Shown: piece after piece, positions 37,379 through 45,800 of the stretch
Layout of the letters: each line of letters begins with the position of its first letter
How positions within the stretch are numbered: the stretch's first letter is position 1
Assembly (NCBI GenBank): GCA_016721765.1
Contig: JADKHO010000002.1
Span: 310,001-374,000 of the forward strand
Length of the DNA: 64,000 nucleotides
DNA from: Bacteroidota bacterium
GTDB taxonomy: Bacteria; Bacteroidota; Bacteroidia; UBA4408
Reading direction: 5' to 3'
Position numbers and translations under genes: made by a program
The notes under the pieces: model-generated
What the model saw: the letters and a program-made list of their open reading frames with translations, nothing else
The model's database searches: none
Told to the model about the DNA's origin: nothing

Positions 37379-38251
37379 TTAAGGGGTTTGAGCATCATTC
37401 ACAAAAGCGATTTTATCTCCTTTAGTAGAAATGCTGATTCGTTTAATGTTGCTCACTCCATATTTTTTAAAATCAGCTATCTCTTTCCAATCCTTAGATT
37501 TAGATGCATTAAAAAAATATAATTTACTCCCAGAGCCCATTATAAAATCATTTTCTTGCGTGAGTGCAAAATCTTCACTTCCTGTTAAACAGGCAATTAT
37601 CTTTTTTTCTTTTCCGGATGAAATATCCAATTGAATAATCCAACGCACACTATCTAGGAGTTGGGTATAATAAAGTTCGTGTGTCGATTTAGTTTGAATA
37701 CTTCGACCAATATTAGTAGCCAGCATCTTTTCGCTGCAAGTATTTGTGTTGGCCATCCATAAAGTAGGTATTGAGGTCACTTTAAAAAATGCAAGTGTAC
37801 TGTCATTTACCCAATTGTAATAGCCTATACTGTCCATTTTTTTGCAGCGCAAAAGCGGTCCTTCTTTTAAACCGTATTTCCAAAATAATTGAGCAGAATC
37901 TTGCTCCACTCGAACCACCGAAAAGCCATTTTCATCGGGATCAATTTTGGGTGAATATTCACTCTCTATTGTTTTAGTAATTTGAGTGGTGGACTTTTTT
38001 GTGCACAAATAACTGTAAATATCGGCTTGCCCATCCGCTTTAACCGCGACATATAATACAGCAGTATCACTTTTAGAAAAGCTAGGTTGATTGTCATAGC
38101 CTTCACGATTTGTAATATTTATAGGAGTACCAATTGTTTTTGAAGCACCCTTTAAGTTACAAGTTGCAAGGAAAATATCAGTGCCAACAGGAAGTTGAGC
38201 AAGTATCCTTGAGAAAAGGAAAATAGGAAACAAGATAAAATAAAATTTCAT
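37379..38251 (-). CDS. Secreted TolB-like beta-propeller protein
   Basis: A 290-residue protein with a signal peptide (MKFYFILFPIFLFSRILA), then PD40/TolB-type blades (NQPSFSKSDTAVLYVAV; YSPKIDPDENGFSVVRV; ISTKGDKIAFV). It has no enzymatic residues and is a likely periplasmic sensor or scaffold. It is the first gene of a five-gene minus-strand operon (TolB-like, CpcT-like, PAP2, FluC, PafA). The C-terminus is short, with no T9SS domain. Confidence 0.7.
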   Translation of the reverse strand: MKFYFILFPIFLFSRILAQLPVGTDIFLATCNLKGASKTIGTPINITNREGYDNQPSFSKSDTAVLYVAVKADGQADIYSYLCTKKSTTQITKTIESEYSPKIDPDENGFSVVRVEQDSAQLFWKYGLKEGPLLRCKKMDSIGYYNWVNDSTLAFFKVTSIPTLWMANTNTCSEKMLATNIGRSIQTKSTHELYYTQLLDSVRWIIQLDISSGKEKKIIACLTGSEDFALTQENDFIMGSGSKLYFFNASKSKDWKEIADFKKYGVSNIKRISISTKGDKIAFVNDAQTP

Positions 38252-38315
38252 ACCATGACTACTTTCTGCGCAAACAAGCTTTAAGTTTTATAAAATAAAG
38301 CCCTGTTACGATGTA

Positions 38316-39941
38316 TTAGTGGTGTGAAATTATTAATTTATTTGAAATAGTTTGTTGTGGTGTAATTAAGCGCACAAAATATATTCCTTCCGCATAGTTT
38401 TCCACATTTACAAGGATTTTGTTCCGTCCGGATTGAAAAGTTTGTGCTTTCATTTGATCAAGCACCCTTCCTGAAACATCTCTAACTTCAATTCTAACAA
38501 GGCTAGAACTTTGCAAGTTAAACACTATTGATGCTTCCTGATCTGCAGGATTAGGATAACAATTCAAACTTGCATTTAAAGCATCCGATTCTAGTATTCC
38601 CACCAAGGAAACATTGGTGTCAAAATAAGCAACGCCCTCCACACTAATCCCTCCCGAAATCCACACAATATTGGTGCGTGCTGTAAGCGGATTTATGGAA
38701 AGGTGCGGTTTTGCATCTTCAATGCTAGTTGTAGCATCGTTGTATTGGTCTAATAAATTAGGCCAGGAATTTGAATTTGTAAAATTCACATCCTTATAAG
38801 TCAAGGGCATTTTTCCGGTAGCAGAATCCCAATACGTTGCTAAAAAGGAATTATTAATAAAATCATAAATAATGTTGGGTTGCTTTGCATTACCGGTAGT
38901 TAGTACATTAAAACGATCCCAATAATCGCCCTTCGAATTTTTATTTACAAAACCCAACACATCATGGTTAGACCCAAGTCCGTTGAAATCGCGTTCGAGC
39001 ATAATTACGGTTGTTAAATCCGAACTGTCGTTATCAAAATTACTTATTTGACAGGCAATGGAAGGCACCGAACAAACATTTTTTGTAGCACCTACTAATT
39101 TATCCACTTCAAAAGGGGTTGTAAAAGGACTCCCCGGAAAATCGGTGTTGTGACAGGTTCTGATACCTCCTATTTGGGTATTAATTCCATCCTTCTTTTC
39201 ATAGGCAATAAAATACTTGCCGTTGGGTTGTGACAAGCTCTTTCCATAGGCAATAGCAACTTTTCCAAAGTACTTATCAGTTGTATCCACTACTTGACGG
39301 TTAAATGTATTTCCACCATCGGTTGAGTAAAGAAAAACAAGAGAATCATATGGATTGCTTCGAAATGTAAACAGTGCCCCAATTGTATATGGATTACCCA
39401 CCACCGATGGATTAAGAAAATCGGTTTCCATGGCCACATCAACAACAGGATAAGAATAACTTATAGGTTCAGTATAACTATTGGCTAATAATGCTCCGCT
39501 ATTTCCATCGTATTTCTTAATAAACAAAGTGTATTTGCCAATCGTCAAATTATGATCGGCACTAATTAAATAAATTACCATACTGGCTGAATCGTTGCCA
39601 CAAACTATTAAATCCAATCCACTAATAAAGCGTGAATTGGTGTAAGTTACGTTGCACACATTTTTCCACGATTGCCCATTGTCTTTCGAACGCTTGACTT
39701 TTATTCCAGCATTAGCAGTACCATTAGCACGAATATAGGCAGTAAAAATCCAACCATTTTTTGCCGTTGCAATATGAACCTCTGTTTGAGTATCCACATT
39801 AGATGGATCCAAAATTTTATCTGTACCTACTATTTTTTGTGGCGCATAAGGCACAATAGTTTCACCAAAAGTAAGAATCGTACAAAAAACAAAATAAATA
39901 AAAATGAACTGTCGAACGAGTGTATTATTTTTTTGAATCAT
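38316..39941 (-). CDS. BNR (Asp-box) repeat secreted protein with T9SS sorting domain
   Basis: A 541-residue exported protein with a signal peptide (residues 1-27). Asp-box motifs RSKDNGQSW and YSTDGGNTF are seen, typical of sialidase-like six-bladed propellers. The catalytic Arg triad and nucleophilic Tyr/Glu pair of true sialidases were not found, so enzymatic activity is doubtful. The last 75 residues (LNCYPNPADQEASIV...GIYFVRL) are a T9SS type A sorting domain. A TAnnTTTG box lies 124 bp upstream. Confidence 0.82.
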   Translation of the reverse strand: MIQKNNTLVRQFIFIYFVFCTILTFGETIVPYAPQKIVGTDKILDPSNVDTQTEVHIATAKNGWIFTAYIRANGTANAGIKVKRSKDNGQSWKNVCNVTYTNSRFISGLDLIVCGNDSASMVIYLISADHNLTIGKYTLFIKKYDGNSGALLANSYTEPISYSYPVVDVAMETDFLNPSVVGNPYTIGALFTFRSNPYDSLVFLYSTDGGNTFNRQVVDTTDKYFGKVAIAYGKSLSQPNGKYFIAYEKKDGINTQIGGIRTCHNTDFPGSPFTTPFEVDKLVGATKNVCSVPSIACQISNFDNDSSDLTTVIMLERDFNGLGSNHDVLGFVNKNSKGDYWDRFNVLTTGNAKQPNIIYDFINNSFLATYWDSATGKMPLTYKDVNFTNSNSWPNLLDQYNDATTSIEDAKPHLSINPLTARTNIVWISGGISVEGVAYFDTNVSLVGILESDALNASLNCYPNPADQEASIVFNLQSSSLVRIEVRDVSGRVLDQMKAQTFQSGRNKILVNVENYAEGIYFVRLITPQQTISNKLIISHH

Positions 39942-40064
39942 GTTAAAACCTTTTTTTTAAGCACAAATTTTAAACCAAGTGCTGTTTGTACGATTTATTT
40001 CCTGCCTAGTTCGTTTTAACCTACAAATCTTATTAACAACAATACCTTGATTGCTTAATCATTG

Positions 40065-40072
40065 CAAAGTTA
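40065..40072 (-). promoter_or_regulatory. TAnnTTTG minus-7 box for the BNR gene
   Basis: TAACTTTG on the minus strand is 124 bp from the ATG at 39941, implying a leader of about 115 nt. Confidence 0.35.
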
Positions 40073-40104
40073 GGAATAATCACAATTAGAATGTGATATA
40101 AAAC

Positions 40105-40140
40105 AAATAAGCTCCCTGATACAAATCAGGGAGCTTATTT
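40105..40140 (-). terminator. Terminator after the cold-shock gene
   Basis: A perfect 16-bp stem (AAATAAGCTCCCTGAT with its complement) has a 4-nt loop, about 24 bp beyond the csp stop, followed on the minus strand by GTTTTATAT. Confidence 0.85.
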
Positions 40141-40163
40141 CGCTCTTTTTAAGGAAAAATGTA

Positions 40164-40355
40164 TTATGCTTTTTTCACATTCACAGCATTTAGTCCTTTC
40201 TTGCCTTCAGCTACTTCAAAAGTAACATTATCTTCTTCACGAATCTGGTCGATTAAACCCGAAGCATGAACAAAAATTTCCTGATCAGAATCATCTGCTT
40301 TAATAAAACCAAAACCTTTGGTCACATTAAAAAATTTTACTTTACCTGTTTTCAT
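40164..40355 (-). CDS. CspA-family cold-shock protein
   Basis: A 63-residue single-domain nucleic-acid chaperone. RNP1 is KGFGFIKAD and RNP2 is EIFVHASGL. ATG at 40355 (MKTGKVKFF) is the typical start. In-frame codons further upstream would include the promoter. It lies between dnaK and the BNR gene with a promoter and terminator of its own. Unlike E. coli cspA, the leader seems very short (about 25 nt) if the box at 40386 is used. Confidence 0.94.
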   Translation of the reverse strand: MKTGKVKFFNVTKGFGFIKADDSDQEIFVHASGLIDQIREEDNVTFEVAEGKKGLNAVNVKKA

Positions 40356-40385
40356 AATTGTAATATAAATAATAATTAATTTACA

Positions 40386-40414
40386 CAAAGATATAAAAAT
40401 GGTTGAGACACAAA
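40386..40414 (-). promoter_or_regulatory. Candidate csp promoter overlapping the dnaK terminator
   Basis: TATCTTTG (minus strand, 40386-40393) is a perfect minus-7 box. A TTTG at 40411-40414, 17 bp upstream, could be minus-33 and falls inside the palindrome that follows dnaK. Confidence 0.45.
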
Positions 40415-40429
40415 ATTTTGTGTCTCAAC
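40402..40429 (-). terminator. 28-bp perfect palindrome following dnaK (terminator, possible operator)
   Basis: GTTGAGACACAAAA and its exact complement abut with no spacer, so a hairpin has a 4-nt AATT-type loop. It starts 4 bp after the dnaK stop and is followed on the minus strand by CCATTTTTATAT. It also covers the likely minus-33 of csp. Confidence 0.75.
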
Positions 40430-40432
40430 TCT

Positions 40433-42346
40433 TTATTTTTTATCTTCTTTTACTTCTTCAAAGTCAACATCTGTTGCTTCAGCGGTACTTCCTGCACCAG
40501 CATCACCTGTTTGACTTGCATCAGGCGCTCCTTGCGGCGCTCCTTGTGTAGCTTTGTACATTTCTTCAGAAGCAGCAGTCCAAGCCGTGTTTAGTTTTTC
40601 CATTGCAGCATCCACAGCCGTAACTTCTTTTGAAGCATGCGCAGCTTTTAATTCTGTGAGTCCGGCTTCAATCGGAGCCTTTTTATCGGCCGGTAATTTA
40701 TCTCCGTATTCCTTTAATTGTTTTTCTGTTTGGAAAATTAAGGAATCGGCCTGATTTAATTTGTCAATTGATTCTTTTGCCTTGCGATCCGATTCAGCAT
40801 TTGCTTCTGCTTCATCTTTCATTCGCTTAATTTCAGCATCACTCAAGCCGCTTGATGCCTCAATACGTATGTTTTGAGATTTTCCGGTGGCTTTATCTTT
40901 TGCAGTTACATGCAATATACCATTCGCATCAATATCAAAAATCACTTCAATTTGTGGCACTCCGCGCTGAGCCGGTGGTATGCCATCCAAATGGAAACGT
41001 CCAATTGTACGGTTTTGATTGGCCATTGGTCGCTCACCTTGCAGGATATGAATTTCTACCGAAGGTTGGTTATCACTAGCTGTAGAGAAAGTTTCCGATT
41101 TTTTTGTTGGAATGGTGGTATTGGCTTCAATTAATTTAGTCATAACTCCACCCATTGTTTCAATACCCAATGAAAGTGGTGTAACATCTAACAATAACAC
41201 ATCCTTTACTTCACCTGTTAACACTCCACCTTGAATGGCTGCACCTAATGCAACTACTTCATCCGGATTCACTCCTTTAGATGGCGCTTTACCAAAGAAT
41301 TTTTGTACTGCATCCTGTATGGCAGGGATACGTGTTGAACCACCTACCAAAATTACTTCATCGATATCACCAATTCCGTAACCTGCATTTTTCAATGCTT
41401 TTTCACAAGGAGCAATGGTTCTTTTTATTAAATCATCCGCCAAAGCTTCAAATTTAGCACGACTCAATTGACGCACCAAGTGTTTTGGAATACCATCAAC
41501 AGGCATAATGTAAGGCAAGTTAATTTCGGTGCTTGCTGAACTCGACAATTCAATTTTTGCCTTTTCTGCAGCCTCTTTTAAGCGTTGCAATGCCATTGGA
41601 TCTTTACGCAAATCGATGCGCTCATCATTCAAAAATTCTTGAGCCAACCAATCAATAATCACTTGGTCAAAATCATCTCCACCTAAGTGTGTATCTCCAT
41701 CGGTTGATTTAACTTCAAAAACACCATCTCCTAATTCCAATACCGAAACGTCATGTGTTCCACCACCGCAGTCGAACACAACAATTTTCATGTCCTTGTT
41801 CTTTTTATCTAAGCCATAAGCTAGGGCTGCTGCGGTAGGCTCGTTAATAATTCGTTTCACATTTAATCCGGCAATTTCTCCGGCTTCTTTGGTGGCCTGA
41901 CGTTGTGCATCATTAAAGTAGGCAGGTACTGTAATTACAGCATCCTTAACTTCCATACCCAAATAATCCTCAGCTGTTTTTTTCATTTTTTGCAAAACGA
42001 TTGCCGAAATTTCTTGGGCGGTGTATTGACGACCGTCAATGTTTACGCGAGGCGTGTTGTTTTCCCCTTTTGTAACTTCGTAAGGAACTCGCTTAATTTC
42101 GGCTTGTACTTTATCATAGGTTTCACCCATGAAGCGCTTAATTGAATAAATTGTCTTTCTAGGGTTGGTAATGGCTTGACGCTTTGCAGGGTCACCCACT
42201 TTACGTTCTCCGTTTTCAATAAATGCTACAATCGAAGGCGTTGTTCGCTTTCCTTCACTGTTTGCAATTACAACCGGTTCATTCCCTTCCATTACGGAAA
42301 CACATGAATTGGTTGTTCCTAAGTCAATTCCTATAATTTTACTCAT
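40433..42346 (-). CDS. dnaK: Molecular chaperone DnaK (Hsp70)
   Basis: A 637-residue Hsp70. The ATPase half begins IIGIDLGTTNSCVSVMEG and includes DAVITVPAYFNDAQRQATK, INEPTAAALAYGLDK and VFDCGGGTHDVSVLELGDG. The substrate half has LLLDVTPLSLGIETMGG. The lid ends in a Gly/Ala/Pro-rich tail and EEVKEDKK. DnaJ and GrpE are not adjacent, and it is apparently monocistronic. No CIRCE element (TTAGCACTC inverted repeat) was seen in the 200 bp upstream. Confidence 0.98.
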   Translation of the reverse strand: MSKIIGIDLGTTNSCVSVMEGNEPVVIANSEGKRTTPSIVAFIENGERKVGDPAKRQAITNPRKTIYSIKRFMGETYDKVQAEIKRVPYEVTKGENNTPRVNIDGRQYTAQEISAIVLQKMKKTAEDYLGMEVKDAVITVPAYFNDAQRQATKEAGEIAGLNVKRIINEPTAAALAYGLDKKNKDMKIVVFDCGGGTHDVSVLELGDGVFEVKSTDGDTHLGGDDFDQVIIDWLAQEFLNDERIDLRKDPMALQRLKEAAEKAKIELSSSASTEINLPYIMPVDGIPKHLVRQLSRAKFEALADDLIKRTIAPCEKALKNAGYGIGDIDEVILVGGSTRIPAIQDAVQKFFGKAPSKGVNPDEVVALGAAIQGGVLTGEVKDVLLLDVTPLSLGIETMGGVMTKLIEANTTIPTKKSETFSTASDNQPSVEIHILQGERPMANQNRTIGRFHLDGIPPAQRGVPQIEVIFDIDANGILHVTAKDKATGKSQNIRIEASSGLSDAEIKRMKDEAEANAESDRKAKESIDKLNQADSLIFQTEKQLKEYGDKLPADKKAPIEAGLTELKAAHASKEVTAVDAAMEKLNTAWTAASEEMYKATQGAPQGAPDASQTGDAGAGSTAEATDVDFEEVKEDKK

Positions 42347-42493
42347 TTTGTTTGTTTATTAATTGTTTTTTTTGAACTGTTTTCCTTAAGTCAATAGTAA
42401 TGCCATTGAACTAGAATGCTAGAAATGACGAAAATATGACAGTAAAGAAGTGACGAGGCTAGTAAAAAGAGAAATACGTATGCCAAAAAGACA

Positions 42494-42501
42494 CAAATTT
42501 A
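42494..42501 (-). promoter_or_regulatory. TAnnTTTG box upstream of dnaK
   Basis: TAAATTTG on the minus strand lies about 148 bp before the dnaK ATG. The long leader makes this only a candidate; another TATTTTCG lies near 42433. Confidence 0.25.
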
Positions 42502-42547
42502 CTTTAAACCTAAATGAGTGCGAGCTTTTAGCCGTTTTCTGTAATGA

Positions 42548-43606
42548 TTATTGATAATCAAAACCAAGTTGAGAGGTGTATTTTCCGCTTTTTAATTCGG
42601 TGAGATTCGAATTGGTGGCATCACAGAGTTTAGGACCACTCGGAGATGTGCCACAAAACAGGCGAATAGTTTTGTAATTGGTACGTGTTGAAAATAATCC
42701 AAGTCCATTTGTTATATTCGTGTAAGTTGGCTTTTCTTGGTTAAAGTCGCCGGATGGTGAATTAATATTCATATAATTATATAGCTCATCACTGCCAACT
42801 GAGATGGTAAATTCAAAACTACTGGCTACGCGCTTTACATTTCCATTAACCGGAATTTGTGATGCTATATATTGATAAAATCCCTGCCCGCTTAACTTTT
42901 GTTGCAAGACTTCTCCTCCAGATATTGCGTTTGACAATACTGCTGATTGAAGCCAATCAACATACTTAGTCTCTACAATGCCGGTGGTAACATCCTTCTC
43001 AGTATAAAAAAACCGAACATTGGTTTGAAAAGTTCTTGCATTGGGTTTTGAGGCCCAAGTAATAATAGGATCCGCATACGTACCATTGGTAACAGGTGTG
43101 GAAGGTGCCGTGCAAAAAGAAACGAAGTATGAATTATTGCCTATTTTAGTGTATTTAACTGTTTCCAAAACTGGTGTAGTAGCAGTACATACATTTCCAC
43201 TTTTTAAATTAGTAACTTCTAACTTATATGTTTTACTGGAATCAAGTTTTTCGTAAGTAACATAAACGATGTTTTTTTGCGTTGTAAAGTCACCCGGTTT
43301 TTTAGATGGAAGCAATGAATCGTGCAATACCAAAGTTTTTTCAGCTATTCCATTCTTTAATTGATACATTTTTACCGATAAATCCGCCGGATTATAATTA
43401 ATGGAATCAGGATTTTGAGCAAACTGATTAGCATCCCCCTCACCTAAAAATGCCTTGTTAATTTTTATCATTTGCACGGACTGGTTAATATCCAGCAATC
43501 CATATATTACGGTTGTTTCTTTCCAAGGTGCATTTATTTCAAAATCAGTTTTGCATCCAAAAAACAAGGTGGTTATAAAAACAAAAAGGACAAATAATTT
43601 TTTCAT
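42548..43606 (-). CDS. Lipoprotein, DUF4249-like
   Basis: A 352-residue lipoprotein. The signal MKKLFVLFVFITTLFFGC ends in a lipobox Cys, followed by KTDFEI, with acidic residues soon after Cys that may act as a surface-export signal. The body is beta-rich, with TTVIYGLLDINQSVQMIKIN near the start, resembling DUF4249 proteins that often accompany TonB-dependent receptors. No receptor is adjacent here. It is divergent from panB, sharing a 100-bp promoter region. Confidence 0.65.
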   Translation of the reverse strand: MKKLFVLFVFITTLFFGCKTDFEINAPWKETTVIYGLLDINQSVQMIKINKAFLGEGDANQFAQNPDSINYNPADLSVKMYQLKNGIAEKTLVLHDSLLPSKKPGDFTTQKNIVYVTYEKLDSSKTYKLEVTNLKSGNVCTATTPVLETVKYTKIGNNSYFVSFCTAPSTPVTNGTYADPIITWASKPNARTFQTNVRFFYTEKDVTTGIVETKYVDWLQSAVLSNAISGGEVLQQKLSGQGFYQYIASQIPVNGNVKRVASSFEFTISVGSDELYNYMNINSPSGDFNQEKPTYTNITNGLGLFSTRTNYKTIRLFCGTSPSGPKLCDATNSNLTELKSGKYTSQLGFDYQ

Positions 43607-43638
43607 GGGATGTAAAAAGCTACTAAAATTAAGGACTG

Positions 43639-43684
43639 CAAAAATATAAATTTTATACGGATAAAAAATTAATGTTTAGTTTTG
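43639..43684. promoter_or_regulatory. Divergent promoter pair, lipoprotein gene and panB
   Basis: TATTTTTG on the minus strand (43639-43646) serves the lipoprotein gene. TAGTTTTG on the plus strand (43677-43684) lies 22 bp before the panB ATG. An A/T-rich block between them offers TTTT/AAAA as weak minus-33 boxes for both. Confidence 0.5.
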
Positions 43685-43706
43685 CTTCACTACAAACAAA
43701 AAGTCT

Positions 43707-44522
43707 ATGTCAGTAAACAAAGAAGTTAAGCGCATCACCACCAATACACTTCAGGAAATGAAGCGAAAAGGAGAAAAAATCTCTATGCTTACTGCCTACG
43801 ATTACTCCTTGGCTAAAATAGTGGATAGCGCCGGTATTGATGTGATTTTGGTGGGAGATTCAGCCAGTAATGTAATGGCAGGTCATGAAACTACACTTCC
43901 CATAACGCTTAATGATATGATTTATCACGCCTCTTCTGTGATTCGTGCGGTAGAGCGTGCTTTAGTTGTTGTAGATCTTCCCTTCGGGTCCTATCAAGGC
44001 AACTCAAAAGAAGCCCTGCACTCCTCCATACGCATCATGAAAGAATCGGGTGCTCATGCAGTAAAATTGGAAGGTGGAAAAGAAGTGAAGGAATCGATTG
44101 AGCGTATTCTTACTGCCGGTATTCCGGTGATGGGTCACTTGGGTTTAACCCCACAATCGATTTATAAATTTGGTACCTATACCGTTAGAGCAAAGGAAAA
44201 AATTGAAGCCCAGCGCTTAATTGAAGATGCTTGCTTGTTAGAAGAAACCGGTTGTTTTGCAATTGTTCTCGAAAAAATTCCTGCAAAACTTGCTGCCGAA
44301 GTGGCAAAAAAAGTACATATCCCCATCATCGGAATTGGCGCCGGTAATGGTGTTGACGGCCAAGTACTCGTTTTACACGACATGCTAGGAATTAACAATG
44401 ACTTTAGTCCGCGTTTTTTAAGAAGATATGCCAATCTTTACGACGAAATAAAAGGCGCAGTGGGCAATTATATTAAAGATGTGAAAGCCAAGGATTTTCC
44501 GAATTCAAATGAACAATATTAA
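43707..44522 (+). CDS. panB: 3-methyl-2-oxobutanoate hydroxymethyltransferase
   Basis: Makes ketopantoate from alpha-ketoisovalerate and methylene-THF, the first committed step toward pantothenate and CoA. The 271-residue protein carries ISMLTAYDYSLAKIVDSAGID, VGDSASNVMAGHETT, KLEGG, PVMGHLGLTPQSI and IGIGAGNGVDGQVLVLHD. It has family length and a consensus N-terminus, so the ATG at 43707 is firm. panC/panD are not adjacent. Confidence 0.97.
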   Translation: MSVNKEVKRITTNTLQEMKRKGEKISMLTAYDYSLAKIVDSAGIDVILVGDSASNVMAGHETTLPITLNDMIYHASSVIRAVERALVVVDLPFGSYQGNSKEALHSSIRIMKESGAHAVKLEGGKEVKESIERILTAGIPVMGHLGLTPQSIYKFGTYTVRAKEKIEAQRLIEDACLLEETGCFAIVLEKIPAKLAAEVAKKVHIPIIGIGAGNGVDGQVLVLHDMLGINNDFSPRFLRRYANLYDEIKGAVGNYIKDVKAKDFPNSNEQY

Positions 44523-44550
44523 TTTTTGAGCGACCGGCAATGGCTTTCAG

Positions 44551-44581
44551 TGTGTGCAATTCGCAATAATTCTTAGCTTTG
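44551..44581 (+). promoter_or_regulatory. Promoter for the aspC-rfaE-ubiE operon
   Basis: TAGCTTTG (44574-44581) is a perfect minus-7 box, 19 bp before the ATG. TGTG at 44551-44554 is a one-mismatch minus-33. Confidence 0.5.
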
Positions 44582-44600
44582 CCGCACTAAAAATTTGGGT

Positions 44601-45794
44601 ATGACAAAATTATCTGCACGGCACAACAATATTACCGAACCACAAACTTTAGCTATGGCCCGAATTAGTCGGGAATTGCAAGCCAATGGAATTGATGTAA
44701 TCAGCCTAAGCATAGGAGAACCCGACTTCGATACACCTGATTTTATTAAGGAAGCTGCAAAAAAAGCAATCGACGATAATTTTTCGCATTATACTCCTGT
44801 ACCGGGATACCTGGATGTGCGTCAGGCAATTTGTACTAAATTTAAACGTGACAACAATTTAACTTACACGCCCGATGAAATTGTGGTTTCAACCGGAGCA
44901 AAACAATCCATTGCCAATGTTATTTTGGCCTTGGTGGATAAAGACGATGAAGTAATTATCCCAACACCTTACTGGGTAAGCTATAGCGAACAAGTGAAAT
45001 TGGCCGATGGCAAAGTGGTTTTTATTCCTTCTACCGTAGAAAGCAATTTTAAGATTAGCGCTGAACAATTGGAAAAAGCCATTAGCCCAAAAACCAAATT
45101 GATGATTTTCAGCACCCCTTGCAACCCAAGTGGAACCGTGTATACCAAAGCTGAGTTAGAAAAATTTGCGCAAGTAATTGCTGCGCATCCCAACATGTAT
45201 GTTATTTCAGATGAAATATACGAACACATTAATTTTATTGGCAAACACGAAAGTTTAGCCCAATTCGAAAACGTGCGAAACCAAGTAATTACCGTTAATG
45301 GAGTGAGTAAAGGATATGCAATGACAGGTTGGAGAATAGGGTACATTGGAGCTCCAAAATGGATTGCAAAAGCCTGCGAAAAAATGCAAGGCCAGTTTAC
45401 CTCAGGAACTTCTTCTATTGCTCAAAAGGCAGCAATGGCAGCTGTTTTAGCCGACCCAAAAGTAACGCACGAGATGTGTGAAGCCTTTAAAAAACGCCGC
45501 GATTTAGTGATGCGCTTGCTAAAAGAAATTCCGGGTGTTAAAGCAAATGTGCCCGATGGTGCTTTTTATGTTTTTCCTGACATTAGTTTTTATTTTGGTA
45601 AAAGGGATGGCGATATGGTAATTCAAAACTCTTACGACCTAAGTATGTATTTATTGCACAAAGCAAACGTAGCGCTGGTTTCGGGCGATGCATTTGGCGA
45701 TGATAATTGCATACGTTTTTCGTATGCTACATCCGAAGATAAACTAACCGAAGCCTTGAAAAGAGTAAAAAATGCATTAGCCTTGCTCAACTAG
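44601..45794 (+). CDS. aspC: Class I PLP aminotransferase (aspartate aminotransferase type)
   Basis: A 397-residue fold-type I PLP enzyme, likely converting aspartate and 2-oxoglutarate to oxaloacetate and glutamate. Motifs are SIGEPDFDTPDFI, STGAKQSIANVI, the PLP-ring Asp in VISDEIYEHI, and the Schiff-base Lys in GVSKGYAMTGWRIGY. The final Arg is in CIRFSYATS. ATG at 44601 is preferred; an in-frame TTG two codons upstream exists. It is the first gene of a three-gene operon with 6-bp and 26-bp gaps. Confidence 0.92.
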   Translation: MTKLSARHNNITEPQTLAMARISRELQANGIDVISLSIGEPDFDTPDFIKEAAKKAIDDNFSHYTPVPGYLDVRQAICTKFKRDNNLTYTPDEIVVSTGAKQSIANVILALVDKDDEVIIPTPYWVSYSEQVKLADGKVVFIPSTVESNFKISAEQLEKAISPKTKLMIFSTPCNPSGTVYTKAELEKFAQVIAAHPNMYVISDEIYEHINFIGKHESLAQFENVRNQVITVNGVSKGYAMTGWRIGYIGAPKWIAKACEKMQGQFTSGTSSIAQKAAMAAVLADPKVTHEMCEAFKKRRDLVMRLLKEIPGVKANVPDGAFYVFPDISFYFGKRDGDMVIQNSYDLSMYLLHKANVALVSGDAFGDDNCIRFSYATSEDKLTEALKRVKNALALLN

Positions 45795-45800
45795 TAGCCA

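Noticed and set aside
38316..39941. Sialidase activity for the BNR protein
   Set aside because: Asp-boxes are present but the catalytic Arg triad and Tyr/Glu pair were not found, so only a propeller fold is claimed.
42347..42547. CIRCE or sigma-32-type control of dnaK
   Set aside because: No TTAGCACTC inverted repeat or clear heat-shock promoter was seen in this stretch.
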